Below are positions 1 through 9,617 of a DNA stretch of 64,000 bases, in pieces. This DNA is from Achromobacter sp. Bel. Lineage in GTDB: Bacteria; Pseudomonadota; Gammaproteobacteria; Burkholderiales; Burkholderiaceae_B. The stretch's first letter is position 1. Each line of letters begins with the position of its first letter. Made by a program: the position numbers and the translations under genes. The notes beneath the pieces were generated by a model. The model ran no database searches. It worked only from the letters and a program-made list of their open reading frames with translations, and was not told where the DNA came from. Where the stretch lies: contig NZ_JABBJN010000009.1 in the NCBI RefSeq assembly GCF_012928505.1, positions 87,246 through 151,245 of the forward strand. Direction: 5' to 3'.

Positions 1-1232
1 TGCTCGTCCACCAGCAACACCTGGCGCCACTTGTCGAACGTCAGGCAGGGGTGGGAGATATCGAAGGCGATCATGTCGCCGACCTGGATGTCGTCGCCTT
101 CGCCGATCTGCATAAAGGCGTGCTGGTCCATCATGGCGGTCAGCTTCCATGCCTGGGGCGCGGCGGCGGGCGCCTCCTGGCCGGGGCGGAAGCGCAGGGC
201 GGGGGTGGGCAGGCCGGCGTCGAACGCGGCGTCGCGCTTGCCCATCGCGATGATGGCGCGGCCGGGCTCGGGCAGCGATTGCACATAAGCCCAGACCTGC
301 AAGGCCGGCAGCAGGCCCGGTTCCATTTTCTTGGCCACCGGGTTGTGGGCGTTGATGCGTTCCGCGGCCGATCGGTAGACGCCCACGTCGTGCGATAGGT
401 AGCAGCCGGGGCGCAGCACCACTTCCAGCGGCGTGCCGATATCCAGTTGCGAGAATTCTTCGGCCACCACGTCGAACCAGGCCGAGCCGGCGCCGGAAAT
501 GACTGCAGGGCCGCTCTTGCGCAGACGGCCGGCGGTGGCCAGGCCGCGCAGGGCGTCGGTGGCACGGCGCAGGAAGGCGCGGATGGCGCCTTCTTCCTGC
601 AGCACGCCTTCATAGACTTCAATGCCGGCTAGCGCCAGGTGGGGCCAGCGGCCGATTTCCTCGACCACCGCCTGCAACTGCGCGTCGTCGCGCACGCCTG
701 TGCGCCCGCCGGTGGGGCCCAGTTCGATCAGCACGGGCAGGGTAAGGCCCTGTTCGCCGAAGAACTTGCCCAGCTGGGCGGCATTGGCGGGGGAATCCAC
801 AATGCAGAAATAGGTAAAGGCGGGATCTTGCAGCAGTCGGGCGATGATGGCCATGTTGGCCCGGCCGACCAGCTGATTGGCCATCAGCACACGGCGGATG
901 CCGTGCTGGTACGCCGCCAGCACCTGCGGCGCGGTCGCCAGCGTGATGCCCCAGGCGCCGTTGTCGATCTGGCGCTTGAACAAGGCGGGGCTCATCGTGG
1001 TCTTGCCGTGGGGCGCCAGCTTGACGTGGTAGGCCTCCATGAACTGCTGCATCCATTGCAGGTTGTGGCGGACGCGGGTCTCGTAGAGCACCGCCACCGG
1101 CAGGCTGACGTCTTCGTCCAGCAGTTTCCAGTTCAAGGCCGCCACGTCGGCGGTGGTACAGGACTCGGGGAAGGCGCCCAGGCCTTTGCCGTTCACGTCC
1201 AACAGGGCTGCGGGGGAGGATGAGTTCGTCAT
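1..1232 (-). CDS. PLP-dependent amino-acid deaminase, DSD1/D-serine dehydratase-like (3' part beyond window)
   Basis: The frame is open from an ATG at 1232 to the window edge, so about 410 residues are visible and the C-terminus is missing. Residues 44-80 carry the fold-type III (alanine-racemase-like) start, and the segment KLAPHGKTTM contains the probable PLP lysine, K77. Families with this layout (D-serine dehydratase-like, D-threonine aldolase-like, 'amino acid deaminase') act on D- or hydroxy-amino acids. The 'amino acid deaminase' annotation fits best from the ALYETRVRHNL and PHGKTTMSP contexts. No good Shine-Dalgarno precedes the ATG. It diverges from the hydrolase at 1409, leaving a 176-bp intergenic region in which I see no definite site. 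The substrate is unknown. Confidence 0.8.
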   Translation of the reverse strand, partial: MTNSSSPAALLDVNGKGLGAFPESCTTADVAALNWKLLDEDVSLPVAVLYETRVRHNLQWMQQFMEAYHVKLAPHGKTTMSPALFKRQIDNGAWGITLATAPQVLAAYQHGIRRVLMANQLVGRANMAIIARLLQDPAFTYFCIVDSPANAAQLGKFFGEQGLTLPVLIELGPTGGRTGVRDDAQLQAVVEEIGRWPHLALAGIEVYEGVLQEEGAIRAFLRRATDALRGLATAGRLRKSGPAVISGAGSAWFDVVAEEFSQLDIGTPLEVVLRPGCYLSHDVGVYRSAAERINAHNPVAKKMEPGLLPALQVWAYVQSLPEPGRAIIAMGKRDAAFDAGLPTPALRFRPGQEAPAAAPQAWKLTAMMDQHAFMQIGEGDDIQVGDMIAFDISHPCLTFDKWRQVLLVDE

Positions 1233-1408
1233 GGCGGGCGCCGGTTATGGAAAATATTTACGTCAAATTCGGTTTTTTTCATTATCGTGAAAGAAATTTA
1301 CAAGCGGGAGCTAGGAGTTTCCCGTAGTCGGCACGCCGGGCCGGTTGGCGCGACAATAGGAAAACCCGGGGAAAATCCGGAAAAAACCGATCCGCACAAG
1401 GAAAAGCC

Positions 1409-2200
1409 ATGCTGAAAGTCGCTTTGGGCCAGTTCGCCGTCAGCCGTGTCTGGGAAGAGAACGCCCAGGTCTGCGTTGACTTGATGGAACGCGCCCGCGC
1501 GAACGGGGCCGATCTGCTGGTGCTGCCCGAAGGCATCCTGGCCCGCGACATCACTGACCCGCAGATTGTGCTGAAGGCCGCGCAACCGCTCGACGGCCCG
1601 TTCATGACGCGCCTGCTTGCGGCCAGCCGCGGCTCGTCCCTGTCGACCATGATGTGCGTGCACATCCCCACGGGCGAAGGCCGGGTCTGGAACACGCTGG
1701 TCACCTTGCGCGACGGTGAAATCGTGTCGCAGTACCGCAAGCTGCACCTGTACGACGCCTTCAACATGAAAGAGTCCACCAACGTCACCCCCGGCACTGA
1801 TATCCCGCCCTTGCTGGACATCGCCGGCCTGCGCGTGGGTCTGATGACCTGCTATGACGTGCGCTTCCCCGAAATGGCGCGCCGCCTGGCGCTGGATGGC
1901 GCGGACCTGCTGGTGCTGCCGGCCGCCTGGGTGCGCGGCCCCTTGAAGGAAATGCACTGGGAAGTGCTGGTCACGGCGCGCGCACTGGAGAACACCTGCT
2001 ATGTGGCGGCCACCGGCGAATGCGGCGAACGAAACATCGGTTGCAGCATGGTGGTGGACCCGTTGGGCGTCGTGACGGCGCGCGCGGGCGAGGCGCCGGC
2101 GCTGGTGTTCGCGGACATTGACCCGGAACGCCTGGCGCATGCCCGCCGCGTGCTGCCGGTGTTGGCCAACCGCCGTTTCGCGCCGCCGGAATTGTCCTGA
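1409..2200 (+). CDS. carbon-nitrogen hydrolase family protein (deaminated glutathione amidase-like)
   Basis: This 263-residue nitrilase-superfamily enzyme has the complete catalytic triad: E41 in LVLPEG, K111 in QYRKLHLYD and C148 in LMTCYDVRFPE. The length, the CYD context of the nucleophile and the C-terminal VLANRRF resemble the Nit1/YbeM branch, which hydrolyses deaminated glutathione (a repair amidase). The assignment to that branch is by motif memory, not by alignment. It is a cytosolic enzyme without a signal peptide. It lies just upstream of rarA, separated by 91 bp, and diverges from the amino-acid deaminase. Confidence 0.85.
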   Translation: MLKVALGQFAVSRVWEENAQVCVDLMERARANGADLLVLPEGILARDITDPQIVLKAAQPLDGPFMTRLLAASRGSSLSTMMCVHIPTGEGRVWNTLVTLRDGEIVSQYRKLHLYDAFNMKESTNVTPGTDIPPLLDIAGLRVGLMTCYDVRFPEMARRLALDGADLLVLPAAWVRGPLKEMHWEVLVTARALENTCYVAATGECGERNIGCSMVVDPLGVVTARAGEAPALVFADIDPERLAHARRVLPVLANRRFAPPELS

Positions 2201-2291
2201 GCCGCGGGCGGGCCGAGGGGCCGGCCCGGGGGCGGCGGTCATGGTGTAATACCGACTTGAACTTCTTGCTGTCTTCCCTCATCTGCTGCCA

Positions 2292-3632
2292 ATGAGCAAC
2301 GATCTCTTCGCGGCCGATCCAGCGCATCGGCCTTATGTGCCCCTGGCCGAGCGCCTGCGCCCGCGCACCTTGTCCGACGTGGTCGGGCAATCGCACCTGC
2401 TGGGCCCCGATAAGCCCCTGCGCGTCGCCTTCGAATCCGGCCGTCCGCATTCCATGATCTTCTGGGGCCCGCCGGGCGTGGGCAAGACCACGCTCGCGCG
2501 CCTGATGGCCGATGGCTTCGACGCGCAGTTCATCGCCATTTCGGCCGTGCTGGGCGGGGTCAAGGACATCCGCGAAGCCGTCACGGTGGCGCAGGTGGCG
2601 CAAGGCCAGGGACGGCGCACGATCCTCTTCGTCGACGAGGTGCACCGCTTCAACAAGGCGCAGCAGGACGCCTTCCTGCCCTATGTGGAAAGCGGGCTGT
2701 TCACTTTCATCGGCGCCACCACCGAGAATCCCTCGTTCGAGGTCAACTCGGCCTTGCTATCGCGGGCGCGGGTGTACGTGCTGCAATCGCTCTCGCCCGA
2801 AGAATTGCAGCAACTGGTCGACCGCGCGGTCGACGCGCTGAACGACGGGCTGGAAGAGGGCGACGCCATCCGCGTCGAGGCCGACGCGCGCGAGCAACTC
2901 GCGGCCTGGGCCGATGGCGACGCCCGGCGTCTGATCAGCGCGGTGGAAGTGGTGGCCGAATCCGCGCAGTCGGCCGGCCGCGATTCAGTGGACGCGGCCT
3001 GGCTGGAGATCTCGCTGTCCCAGAACCTGCGGCGCTTCGACAAAGGCGGCGACGCCTTCTACGACCAGATCAGCGCGCTGCATAAATCGGTGCGCGGTTC
3101 CAACCCGGACGCCGCGCTCTACTGGTTCTGCCGCATGATCGACGGCGGCGCCGATCCTAAATACCTGTCGCGCCGGCTGGTGCGCATGGCGGTCGAGGAC
3201 ATCGGCCTGGCCGATCCCCGCGCCACCGACCTGGCGGTCAACGGCGCCGACATCTATGAACGGCTGGGTTCGCCCGAGGGCGAGCTGGCGCTGGCGCAAG
3301 CCGTGGTCTACATGGCCTGCGCGGCCAAATCCAACGCCGTCTACAAAGCCTACAATCAAGCACGCCAGTTCGCGGCGGAGCACGGCAGCGCGCCGGTGCC
3401 CATTCATCTGCGCAACGCACCCACCAAGCTGATGAAGCAATTGGGCCACGGCAAGGCCTACCGCTATGCCCACGACGAGCCCCACGGCTATGCCGCGGGC
3501 GAACAATATTTCCCTGATGGACTGAAGCCTTCTTTCTATCGGCCGACCGATCGCGGCCTGGAGGCTAAAATCCAGCAGAAGTTGGCATTCCTGCGTGAGT
3601 TGGACGCGCAGGAACGCGCCAAGAACCGGTGA
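2292..3632 (+). CDS. rarA: replication-associated recombination protein A (AAA+ ATPase RarA/MgsA)
   Basis: RarA is a 446-residue AAA+ ATPase related to clamp loaders that acts at stalled replication forks. The N-terminus has the family start (PLAERLRPRTLSDVVGQ), Walker A GPPGVGKTT at 59-67, Walker B ILFVDEVHRF at 111-120, and sensor 1 in FIGATTENPSFEV. The C-terminal tetramerisation half ends in the usual FYRPTDRGLEAKI segment. Length is normal. It is followed 42 bp later by serS, an adjacency common in proteobacteria, so the two are probably cotranscribed. Confidence 0.96.
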   Translation: MSNDLFAADPAHRPYVPLAERLRPRTLSDVVGQSHLLGPDKPLRVAFESGRPHSMIFWGPPGVGKTTLARLMADGFDAQFIAISAVLGGVKDIREAVTVAQVAQGQGRRTILFVDEVHRFNKAQQDAFLPYVESGLFTFIGATTENPSFEVNSALLSRARVYVLQSLSPEELQQLVDRAVDALNDGLEEGDAIRVEADAREQLAAWADGDARRLISAVEVVAESAQSAGRDSVDAAWLEISLSQNLRRFDKGGDAFYDQISALHKSVRGSNPDAALYWFCRMIDGGADPKYLSRRLVRMAVEDIGLADPRATDLAVNGADIYERLGSPEGELALAQAVVYMACAAKSNAVYKAYNQARQFAAEHGSAPVPIHLRNAPTKLMKQLGHGKAYRYAHDEPHGYAAGEQYFPDGLKPSFYRPTDRGLEAKIQQKLAFLRELDAQERAKNR

Positions 3633-5021
<1,389 letters not shown>

Positions 5022-5059
5022 CGCTTATCGCGCCTATCCTCCATTTGGAGGATAAAAAG

Positions 5060-5087
5060 ACGGAGCCTCCGGGCTCCGTTTTTTTTT
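5060..5087 (+). terminator. intrinsic terminator after serS
   Basis: The 8-bp stem ACGGAGCC/GGCTCCGT (5060-5067 with 5072-5079) has a TCCG loop and is followed by nine T residues (5079-5087). It lies 38 bp after the serS stop codon. Confidence 0.95.
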
Positions 5088-5251
5088 ATCATGCGACATA
5101 TTCTTGTCGCTTTCCCTGATTATGCTCACTCGCGTGTGTGCTTGATTTTGATGTGAGCAATTGTGTATTTTTAATAAAAGGGCCGGATAGTTACGGCACA
5201 ATACACCCGCGTTCTACATGCTTCATTCACATATAAAACAAGGAGTTGTCC

Positions 5252-5500
5252 ATGACTTCAAGAATGATTGGAGATTTTCGTGTGAGATGCTCTGTCGCTC
5301 ATGAAGAAGAGCAGGGCTACCGCGTGCAGATATGGACACGCCGAGTCGGCGGTACCGCACCGGAAAAATGCTGGACAGTGCCCGGACAGGCGCCGTTCTC
5401 GGACTTGCACGAGGCAGAACAGGAAAGCCGCCAACTGTTCCAAGAAATCAATGGCGTGCGTTTCAACGGTGAACCGGAGTTTGCTCATGCGTCCGCATAA
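5252..5500 (+). CDS. small protein of unknown function
   Basis: An 82-residue soluble, mildly acidic protein. The ATG at 5252 is chosen because AAGGAG (5240-5245) sits 6 nt upstream; a TTG at 5246 would overlap that ribosome-binding site. The sequence contains YRVQIWTRRVGG and an amphipathic region with many Glu and Gln residues (about 53-65). No family is recognised. It is preceded by an unusually AT-rich 160-bp stretch after the serS terminator, which probably holds its promoter, though I cannot place the boxes. Confidence 0.7.
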   Translation: MTSRMIGDFRVRCSVAHEEEQGYRVQIWTRRVGGTAPEKCWTVPGQAPFSDLHEAEQESRQLFQEINGVRFNGEPEFAHASA

Positions 5501-5642
5501 TGGCTGGTGGCGGGCGTCGAGTGCGCCCCGCAGATGGATTGATCTTGTTCAGGAATCGCCGCAAGAGGCCAATAAGGCCAACGCGGCATTGCAAAAGCCG
5601 GCCGCTCTGGCTGGCAAGCCCGTACAGGCTCCCGCAGCCTGA
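5487..5642 (+). CDS. possible overlapping small protein
   Basis: A 51-codon frame starts with an ATG inside the last 14 nt of the preceding small gene and ends at a TGA at 5642. The product starts MRPHNGWWRASS and has an Ala/Lys/Pro-rich tail. The overlap could allow translational coupling, but no separate ribosome-binding site is visible and no family is recognised, so this may be a chance frame. Confidence 0.35.
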   Translation: MRPHNGWWRASSAPRRWIDLVQESPQEANKANAALQKPAALAGKPVQAPAA

Positions 5643-5743
5643 TATTGACCCAGCGGGGCACCGGACAATGTCCCGACGGGAATAGAAAACGGCTTTCAGG
5701 CCACGTAGGCTTCGCACGCCTTCTGTCTTGGGCTGCACGGCGA

Positions 5744-5772
5744 TAAAAAGGCCACTCTTTCGAGTGGCCTTT
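5744..5772 (-). terminator. intrinsic terminator of the exported Pro/Tyr-rich gene
   Basis: An 11-bp perfect stem AAAGGCCACTC/GAGTGGCCTTT (5747-5757 with 5762-5772) closes a 4-nt loop. Read on the minus strand it is followed by TTTTT, so it terminates the gene at 5779-6114. It may also stop plus-strand transcripts. Confidence 0.9.
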
Positions 5773-5778
5773 GCCTAT

Positions 5779-6114
5779 TTAACGGCGCCAATCGCCGTGG
5801 CCGTGCCCATGGCCGCGGTAATGACCGGGGCCGGGGCCGTAATAGCGCGGGGGCGGACCGCCGCGCCAGTAGGGGCCGCCGCGATAATAGACCGGAGCGG
5901 GATAGACCACCGGAGGCGCCACATAGACGGGAGCCGGGCGGTAATAGACGGGCGGCGGCGGAGCCACGTAGACCGGCGCGGGCGCGACATACACCGGCGC
6001 CGGATAGACCACCCCGGGGATGCCGATGGAAATGCCCACATCCACACGAGCCAATGCGACGCTGGAGATCAGCAGACCTGCGGCACCGGCACCTGCGATA
6101 AGCCATTTTTTCAT
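5779..6114 (-). CDS. exported Pro/Tyr/Val-rich repeat protein
   Basis: A 111-residue protein. The ATG at 6114 is chosen because it begins a clear signal peptide (MKKWLIAGAGAAGLLISS, cut likely after ALA); an in-frame ATG 30 nt further upstream would spoil it. The mature part is a low-complexity run of PVYVAP-type units alternating with PP and YY, followed by a Gly/His-rich tail with HGHGHG and ending DWRR. Such proteins are common in Bordetella/Achromobacter genomes as periplasmic or envelope proteins of unknown role. The His-rich tail could bind metal, but that is only a guess. It has its own terminator. Confidence 0.8.
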   Translation of the reverse strand: MKKWLIAGAGAAGLLISSVALARVDVGISIGIPGVVYPAPVYVAPAPVYVAPPPPVYYRPAPVYVAPPVVYPAPVYYRGGPYWRGGPPPRYYGPGPGHYRGHGHGHGDWRR

Positions 6115-6404
6115 GTTGCACCTGCCTGCTGCATGACACAGCAAAGTTGAGTATTCGACGGCCCTATTTTCGGGCTTTCCCGCTGGCTTTTCGTAAGCGA
6201 GGCTGCCTCAATAGCGACAATCCGCAACCGCTCCCTTGCAGGAATCCACGCAGGTGCTGCACTGCAGGGTGGTGCGCCCGCTCTGGTGAACCCGCACTTG
6301 AAATCGATTGAAATCAGGTGGAATGAGATGAAGTCGAGGTAGGGTGTTACACGCCGTCACCATCCCGGCAGGGCCGCGAGGCGCGTGCCGAGGGGCGCCG
6401 CCTC
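6115..6404. other. intergenic region, no supported gene
   Basis: These 290 bp lie between two minus-strand genes. They must hold the promoter of the 5779-6114 gene, but no convincing -35/-10 pair stands out. The open minus-strand frame through this region (up to 6489) has no family features and overlaps the better-supported gene at 6405-6902. Confidence 0.5.
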
Positions 6405-6902
6405 TTATTCGGTCTGCTGGCGGCGGAATTCCACGACCCAGACCCACGGATTCGCGGCCCAGGCATGCGAACCGTAGCGTTCGCACCACGTCAGCGCGAA
6501 CGCCGTTTGAAGCGGCACGCCCGGCAGCAGCGCCGACGATTCATATAACGCCTGCGTGCCTTCGGCGCGCGCATCGGCTTCGGTCAGGTTCTGCAAACGT
6601 TGTATGCGTACGCCCACGATCACGGCGCTGGCGAACGGCTGGCCGGCTTCATCGGTCAGGATGATGCTCTCGCCGGATTTCCCATAGGGGCACCGGACCC
6701 AGCTGGACGTCTTGCGCAGCTCGGTGGGGTTATCACGGTTTGGGCCCATGGCAACCCATCTGCCGGAGTCTTCGGCGTCCGCATACCAGACCGTGGTGGG
6801 TTTAGTCGGCTGCGGCTTCAAAATGCGGCGGCTCTGCACTTTGGAGCCGTTCAAGACGGCCTGTTTAAGCGGTTCGCTGAATTGAAGTGACTGCCTTTTC
6901 AT
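6405..6902 (-). CDS. phage-type ASCH-like protein (prophage remnant)
   Basis: A 165-residue protein. The ATG at 6902 is preferred because GAGGAG lies about 10 nt upstream on the minus strand. The layout matches a family frequent in tailed phages and prophages: an N-terminal FSEPLKQAVLNGSKVQSRR, a central CPYG, then RLQNLTEADARAEG and the C-terminal NPWVWVVEFRR. In phages these are annotated as hypothetical or ASCH-domain (RNA/nucleotide-binding-like) proteins. No other phage genes flank it except a tiny zinc-ribbon remnant on the opposite strand, so it looks like a stranded phage gene. Confidence 0.75.
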   Translation of the reverse strand: MKRQSLQFSEPLKQAVLNGSKVQSRRILKPQPTKPTTVWYADAEDSGRWVAMGPNRDNPTELRKTSSWVRCPYGKSGESIILTDEAGQPFASAVIVGVRIQRLQNLTEADARAEGTQALYESSALLPGVPLQTAFALTWCERYGSHAWAANPWVWVVEFRRQQTE

Positions 6903-6960
6903 GCGTTCGCTATTCTCCTCTCGACTAACGCCCGATTGTTTCCGGCAATGCGTCGAATCG

Positions 6961-7095
6961 ATGTGTGACGAGTGCACCAGCTATTTTTATCCAGCTGCGG
7001 GCAAGTATGACCTGTCGTGTTCGCGATGTCAGGCATGGTTTGTATTAGTGTTGTCTTTTTGTACTGCCGTCGTTATTTGTATACTCAAGGCATGA
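6961..7095 (+). pseudogene. possible zinc-ribbon remnant of a phage-type protein
   Basis: A short frame gives 44 residues with C2-x2-C5 and C20-x2-C23 around a PAAGKYDLSC motif, followed by a hydrophobic tail. The Cys spacing and YDLSC recall the start of small phage/prophage zinc-ribbon proteins in Bordetella-type genomes, which are normally longer. Here the frame runs into unrelated sequence and stops, as expected of a truncated copy. It overlaps the next start codon by a few bases. Evidence is by motif only. Confidence 0.35.
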
Positions 7096-7289
7096 ATACC
7101 GACCTGCATGACCTCAAGCCCGGCTACTACTGGTACACCATGGCCAACGATCCGCTGGCCGTCATCCACATCCATGACGACGGTGGCGCTTCGCTCATGG
7201 GCACCGACTACCGTATCGGCGCCGAAGGCGTGGCCGACATGGTTCGCCAGGGCGAACGCTTCTTCTGGATCGAACCCCCGCAAGTTTGA
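7092..7289 (+). CDS. small conserved-looking protein, unknown function
   Basis: A 65-residue protein starting at ATG 7092, rich in aromatic residues (GYYWYTM near the start, FFWIEPP at the end), with a central HIHDDGG. No family is recognised and no strong ribosome-binding site is seen. A near-perfect 8-bp hairpin (7308-7315 with 7321-7328) without a T-run separates it from the amidohydrolase. Confidence 0.5.
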   Translation: MNTDLHDLKPGYYWYTMANDPLAVIHIHDDGGASLMGTDYRIGAEGVADMVRQGERFFWIEPPQV

Positions 7290-7352
7290 TGCCCGAGGGG
7301 GTGTCGTAGCCGGCCGCTGGGGCCGGCTGCTTGCGCTTGTGCGGAACACGCC

Positions 7353-8543
7353 ATGACTGACCTGTTATTGAAAAATGTCCGCGTTTCGCGCGCCGACGCC
7401 GTGGACGTGTTGGTGCGGGCAGGCCACATCGCCCGGATCGGCCCCGGCATCGATGCCGCGGCAGATGCCTTGGTAGAAGATGGCGGCGGCGCCCTGCTGC
7501 TGCCCGGCCTGATCGAAGGGCATACCCATCTGGACAAGACCAACTGGGAGTCGCCCTGGTACGTGAACGAGGTCGGGTCCGCGTTGACGGATCGCATCGA
7601 CAACGAGCGCGCATGGCGAGCCAGCACCGGCCACGACGCCGCCAGCCATGCGCGCGCACTGGCGCTAGCCTTTCTGCGTGAAGGCACGACCCGCATCCGC
7701 AGCCACGTCGATGTCGATACCGACGCCGGCTTGCGCCACCTGCACGGCGTGCATGCCATCCGCGACGAGTTGGCCAGCCGCGTCGAGATCCAGACCGTGG
7801 CATTCCCGCAATCGGGTTTGCTGATTCGCCCCGGCACCGCCGAATTGCTGGACCAGGCGCTGGCACAAGGCGCCGACGTGCTGGGCGGGCTGGACCCGTC
7901 AGCCATTGACCGCGATCCCGCAAAATCCCTGGACGTGCTGTTCGGCCTGGCCGACAGGCATGGCAAGCCGGTGGACATCCATCTGCACGAGCCTGGCGAG
8001 CTGGGCGCGTTCACGCTGGACCTGATCCTGGATCGAGTGGCCGCATTGGGCATGCAGGGCAAGGTGGTCATCAGCCATGCTTTCTGTCTGGGCGGAGTCG
8101 ATGCCAGGCGGCTGGACGGCTTGCTTGGGCGCCTGGCCGCGCTGGACACGGCCGTGCTGACCACCGCGCCGCCCTCCCGGCCTGTGCCGGCCGTTCGTGC
8201 CTGCCGCCAGGCCGGCGTGACGATTTTCGGGGGCAATGACGGCATCCGTGATACCTGGACGCCTTATGGCAGCCCGGACATGCTGGCGCGTGCCATGATG
8301 ATCGGCCTGCGCAACGATCTGCGTCGCGATGACGAGGTCGATTGGGCTTTCGATTGCGTGACCGGGGCCGCTGCCCGCGCCTGCGGGTTTGCCGATTACG
8401 GCCTGACGCCGGGCGCGCGGGCCGACCTGGTCCTGGTGGACGCCAGTTGCGTGGCCGAAGCCGTCGTGACTCGCAAGCCCCGCCGCCTGGTCGTGGCGGG
8501 CGGCGCGATCGTCGCGCGCAACGGCCAGGACGCCATCGCCTGA
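7353..8543 (+). CDS. amidohydrolase family protein (cytosine deaminase-like)
   Basis: This 396-residue metal-dependent hydrolase has the amidohydrolase fold. HTHLDKT supplies the first two metal histidines (H57, H59); DIHLHEPGE and ISHAFCLGG follow in the middle, and GGNDGIRDTWTPYG carries the late metal-binding Asp. This order and spacing match the CodA/N-isopropylammelide-type subgroup, which deaminates or hydrolyses cyclic C-N bonds. The actual substrate cannot be assigned. It converges on the LysR gene with a 28-bp gap. The enolase-superfamily enzyme and Bug protein beyond may belong to the same substrate module. Confidence 0.85.
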   Translation: MTDLLLKNVRVSRADAVDVLVRAGHIARIGPGIDAAADALVEDGGGALLLPGLIEGHTHLDKTNWESPWYVNEVGSALTDRIDNERAWRASTGHDAASHARALALAFLREGTTRIRSHVDVDTDAGLRHLHGVHAIRDELASRVEIQTVAFPQSGLLIRPGTAELLDQALAQGADVLGGLDPSAIDRDPAKSLDVLFGLADRHGKPVDIHLHEPGELGAFTLDLILDRVAALGMQGKVVISHAFCLGGVDARRLDGLLGRLAALDTAVLTTAPPSRPVPAVRACRQAGVTIFGGNDGIRDTWTPYGSPDMLARAMMIGLRNDLRRDDEVDWAFDCVTGAAARACGFADYGLTPGARADLVLVDASCVAEAVVTRKPRRLVVAGGAIVARNGQDAIA

Positions 8544-8571
8544 TCGCTTGGACGCCTGGGCCTTGAAGCGG

Positions 8572-9456
8572 CTAGGGCGGGGACAGGCCGAGCTGCGACT
8601 CGGTCAGTTCCACGAAGGCCCGCATCAATTCCGACCGCACGCCCGCGCGTAGCCAGATGGCGCCCACGGTTCGCACCGGGCACGGCGCCGGCAGCGGCCA
8701 GCGCTTGACCCGCGCCGGCGGCGTGCCGGAGGCGGCCCAGTCGGGCAGCAACGCCACCCCCAACCCCTCAGAGACCAGCTTGGCGATGGAATCGATTCCA
8801 TCGAGCTCGAAACGCACCTGTGGCCGCAGGTTGCGCGCCCGCAGATAGTCGTCCGCCATCTTTCCGCCGACCACGCTGCGGTCGTAGCAGATGTAGGGTT
8901 CGCGCGCGATCACCGCCAGTGGGTCGCGCACCTTCATGTTGGCGGGAGTGACCAGCACCAGGGGCTCGTGGCGAAGATCGCGCCACGCGCAGGTCTTGGG
9001 CAGCGGAAACAGCGGGTGCACCAGCAGCGCGCCGTCCAGTTCGCCTGACTGCACCTTGCCGTACAGCAGGGTGGTGGGAGCGGGTTCGATATAGATTTCG
9101 ATATGCGGGTGGCGCGCGACCCAGGTCCGCAGCACGGGCGGCATGATGCCGGTCAGTGCGGTGGGCGTGGCGCCCAGCCGCAAGGGGCCGGCGGGCAGTT
9201 CGGTGTCGCTGGCGGCCGAGCGCAGGTCCCGCACGTCGCGCAGGATCTGGCGGGCGCGCTCCAGGATGCGCAGGCCGGCGGGCGTGGGTTTGACGGTGCG
9301 CCCGGAACGGGCGATCAGCGCGCTGCCCACGTCGGCTTCCAGCGCCCGCAGCCGCTGCTGCACGGTGGCCGGCGTCAAGCCCTGGTGCCGCGCGGCCTGG
9401 GCGATGGAACCCAGTTCCACGACGTGCACATAGGTTTGCAGAAAGCGCGAATCCAC
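8572..9456 (-). CDS. LysR-family transcriptional regulator
   Basis: A 294-residue regulator starting at GTG 9456, chosen because AAGAGG lies 9 nt upstream and because the winged HTH then starts at the usual place (FLQTYVHVVELGSIAQAARHQG). The C-terminal two-thirds is the periplasmic-binding-protein-like effector domain. It is divergent from the enolase-superfamily gene at 9618. LysR proteins typically regulate the divergent neighbour and themselves from the shared region (9457-9617), which is AT-rich on the LysR side. Confidence 0.9.
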   Translation of the reverse strand: MDSRFLQTYVHVVELGSIAQAARHQGLTPATVQQRLRALEADVGSALIARSGRTVKPTPAGLRILERARQILRDVRDLRSAASDTELPAGPLRLGATPTALTGIMPPVLRTWVARHPHIEIYIEPAPTTLLYGKVQSGELDGALLVHPLFPLPKTCAWRDLRHEPLVLVTPANMKVRDPLAVIAREPYICYDRSVVGGKMADDYLRARNLRPQVRFELDGIDSIAKLVSEGLGVALLPDWAASGTPPARVKRWPLPAPCPVRTVGAIWLRAGVRSELMRAFVELTESQLGLSPP

Positions 9457-9617
9457 AGCGGCAAGCCTCTTGGGAAGATGGAATATCCATATTCTAAAGA
9501 TGTGTGACGATAATTGTTGTTTTCTTTGGCGAAGGGAAGAATACGTCCGGAGCATTTAGCCGGCGCAAGACGCGTTGGCGCCGCCTGTCGGAATTTCCCT
9601 TTATCAAGGAGCCTGCC

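Noticed and set aside
6208..6489. 93-residue minus-strand frame between the Pro/Tyr-rich gene and the ASCH-like gene
   Set aside because: It overlaps the better-supported ASCH-like gene in another frame and has no coding features.
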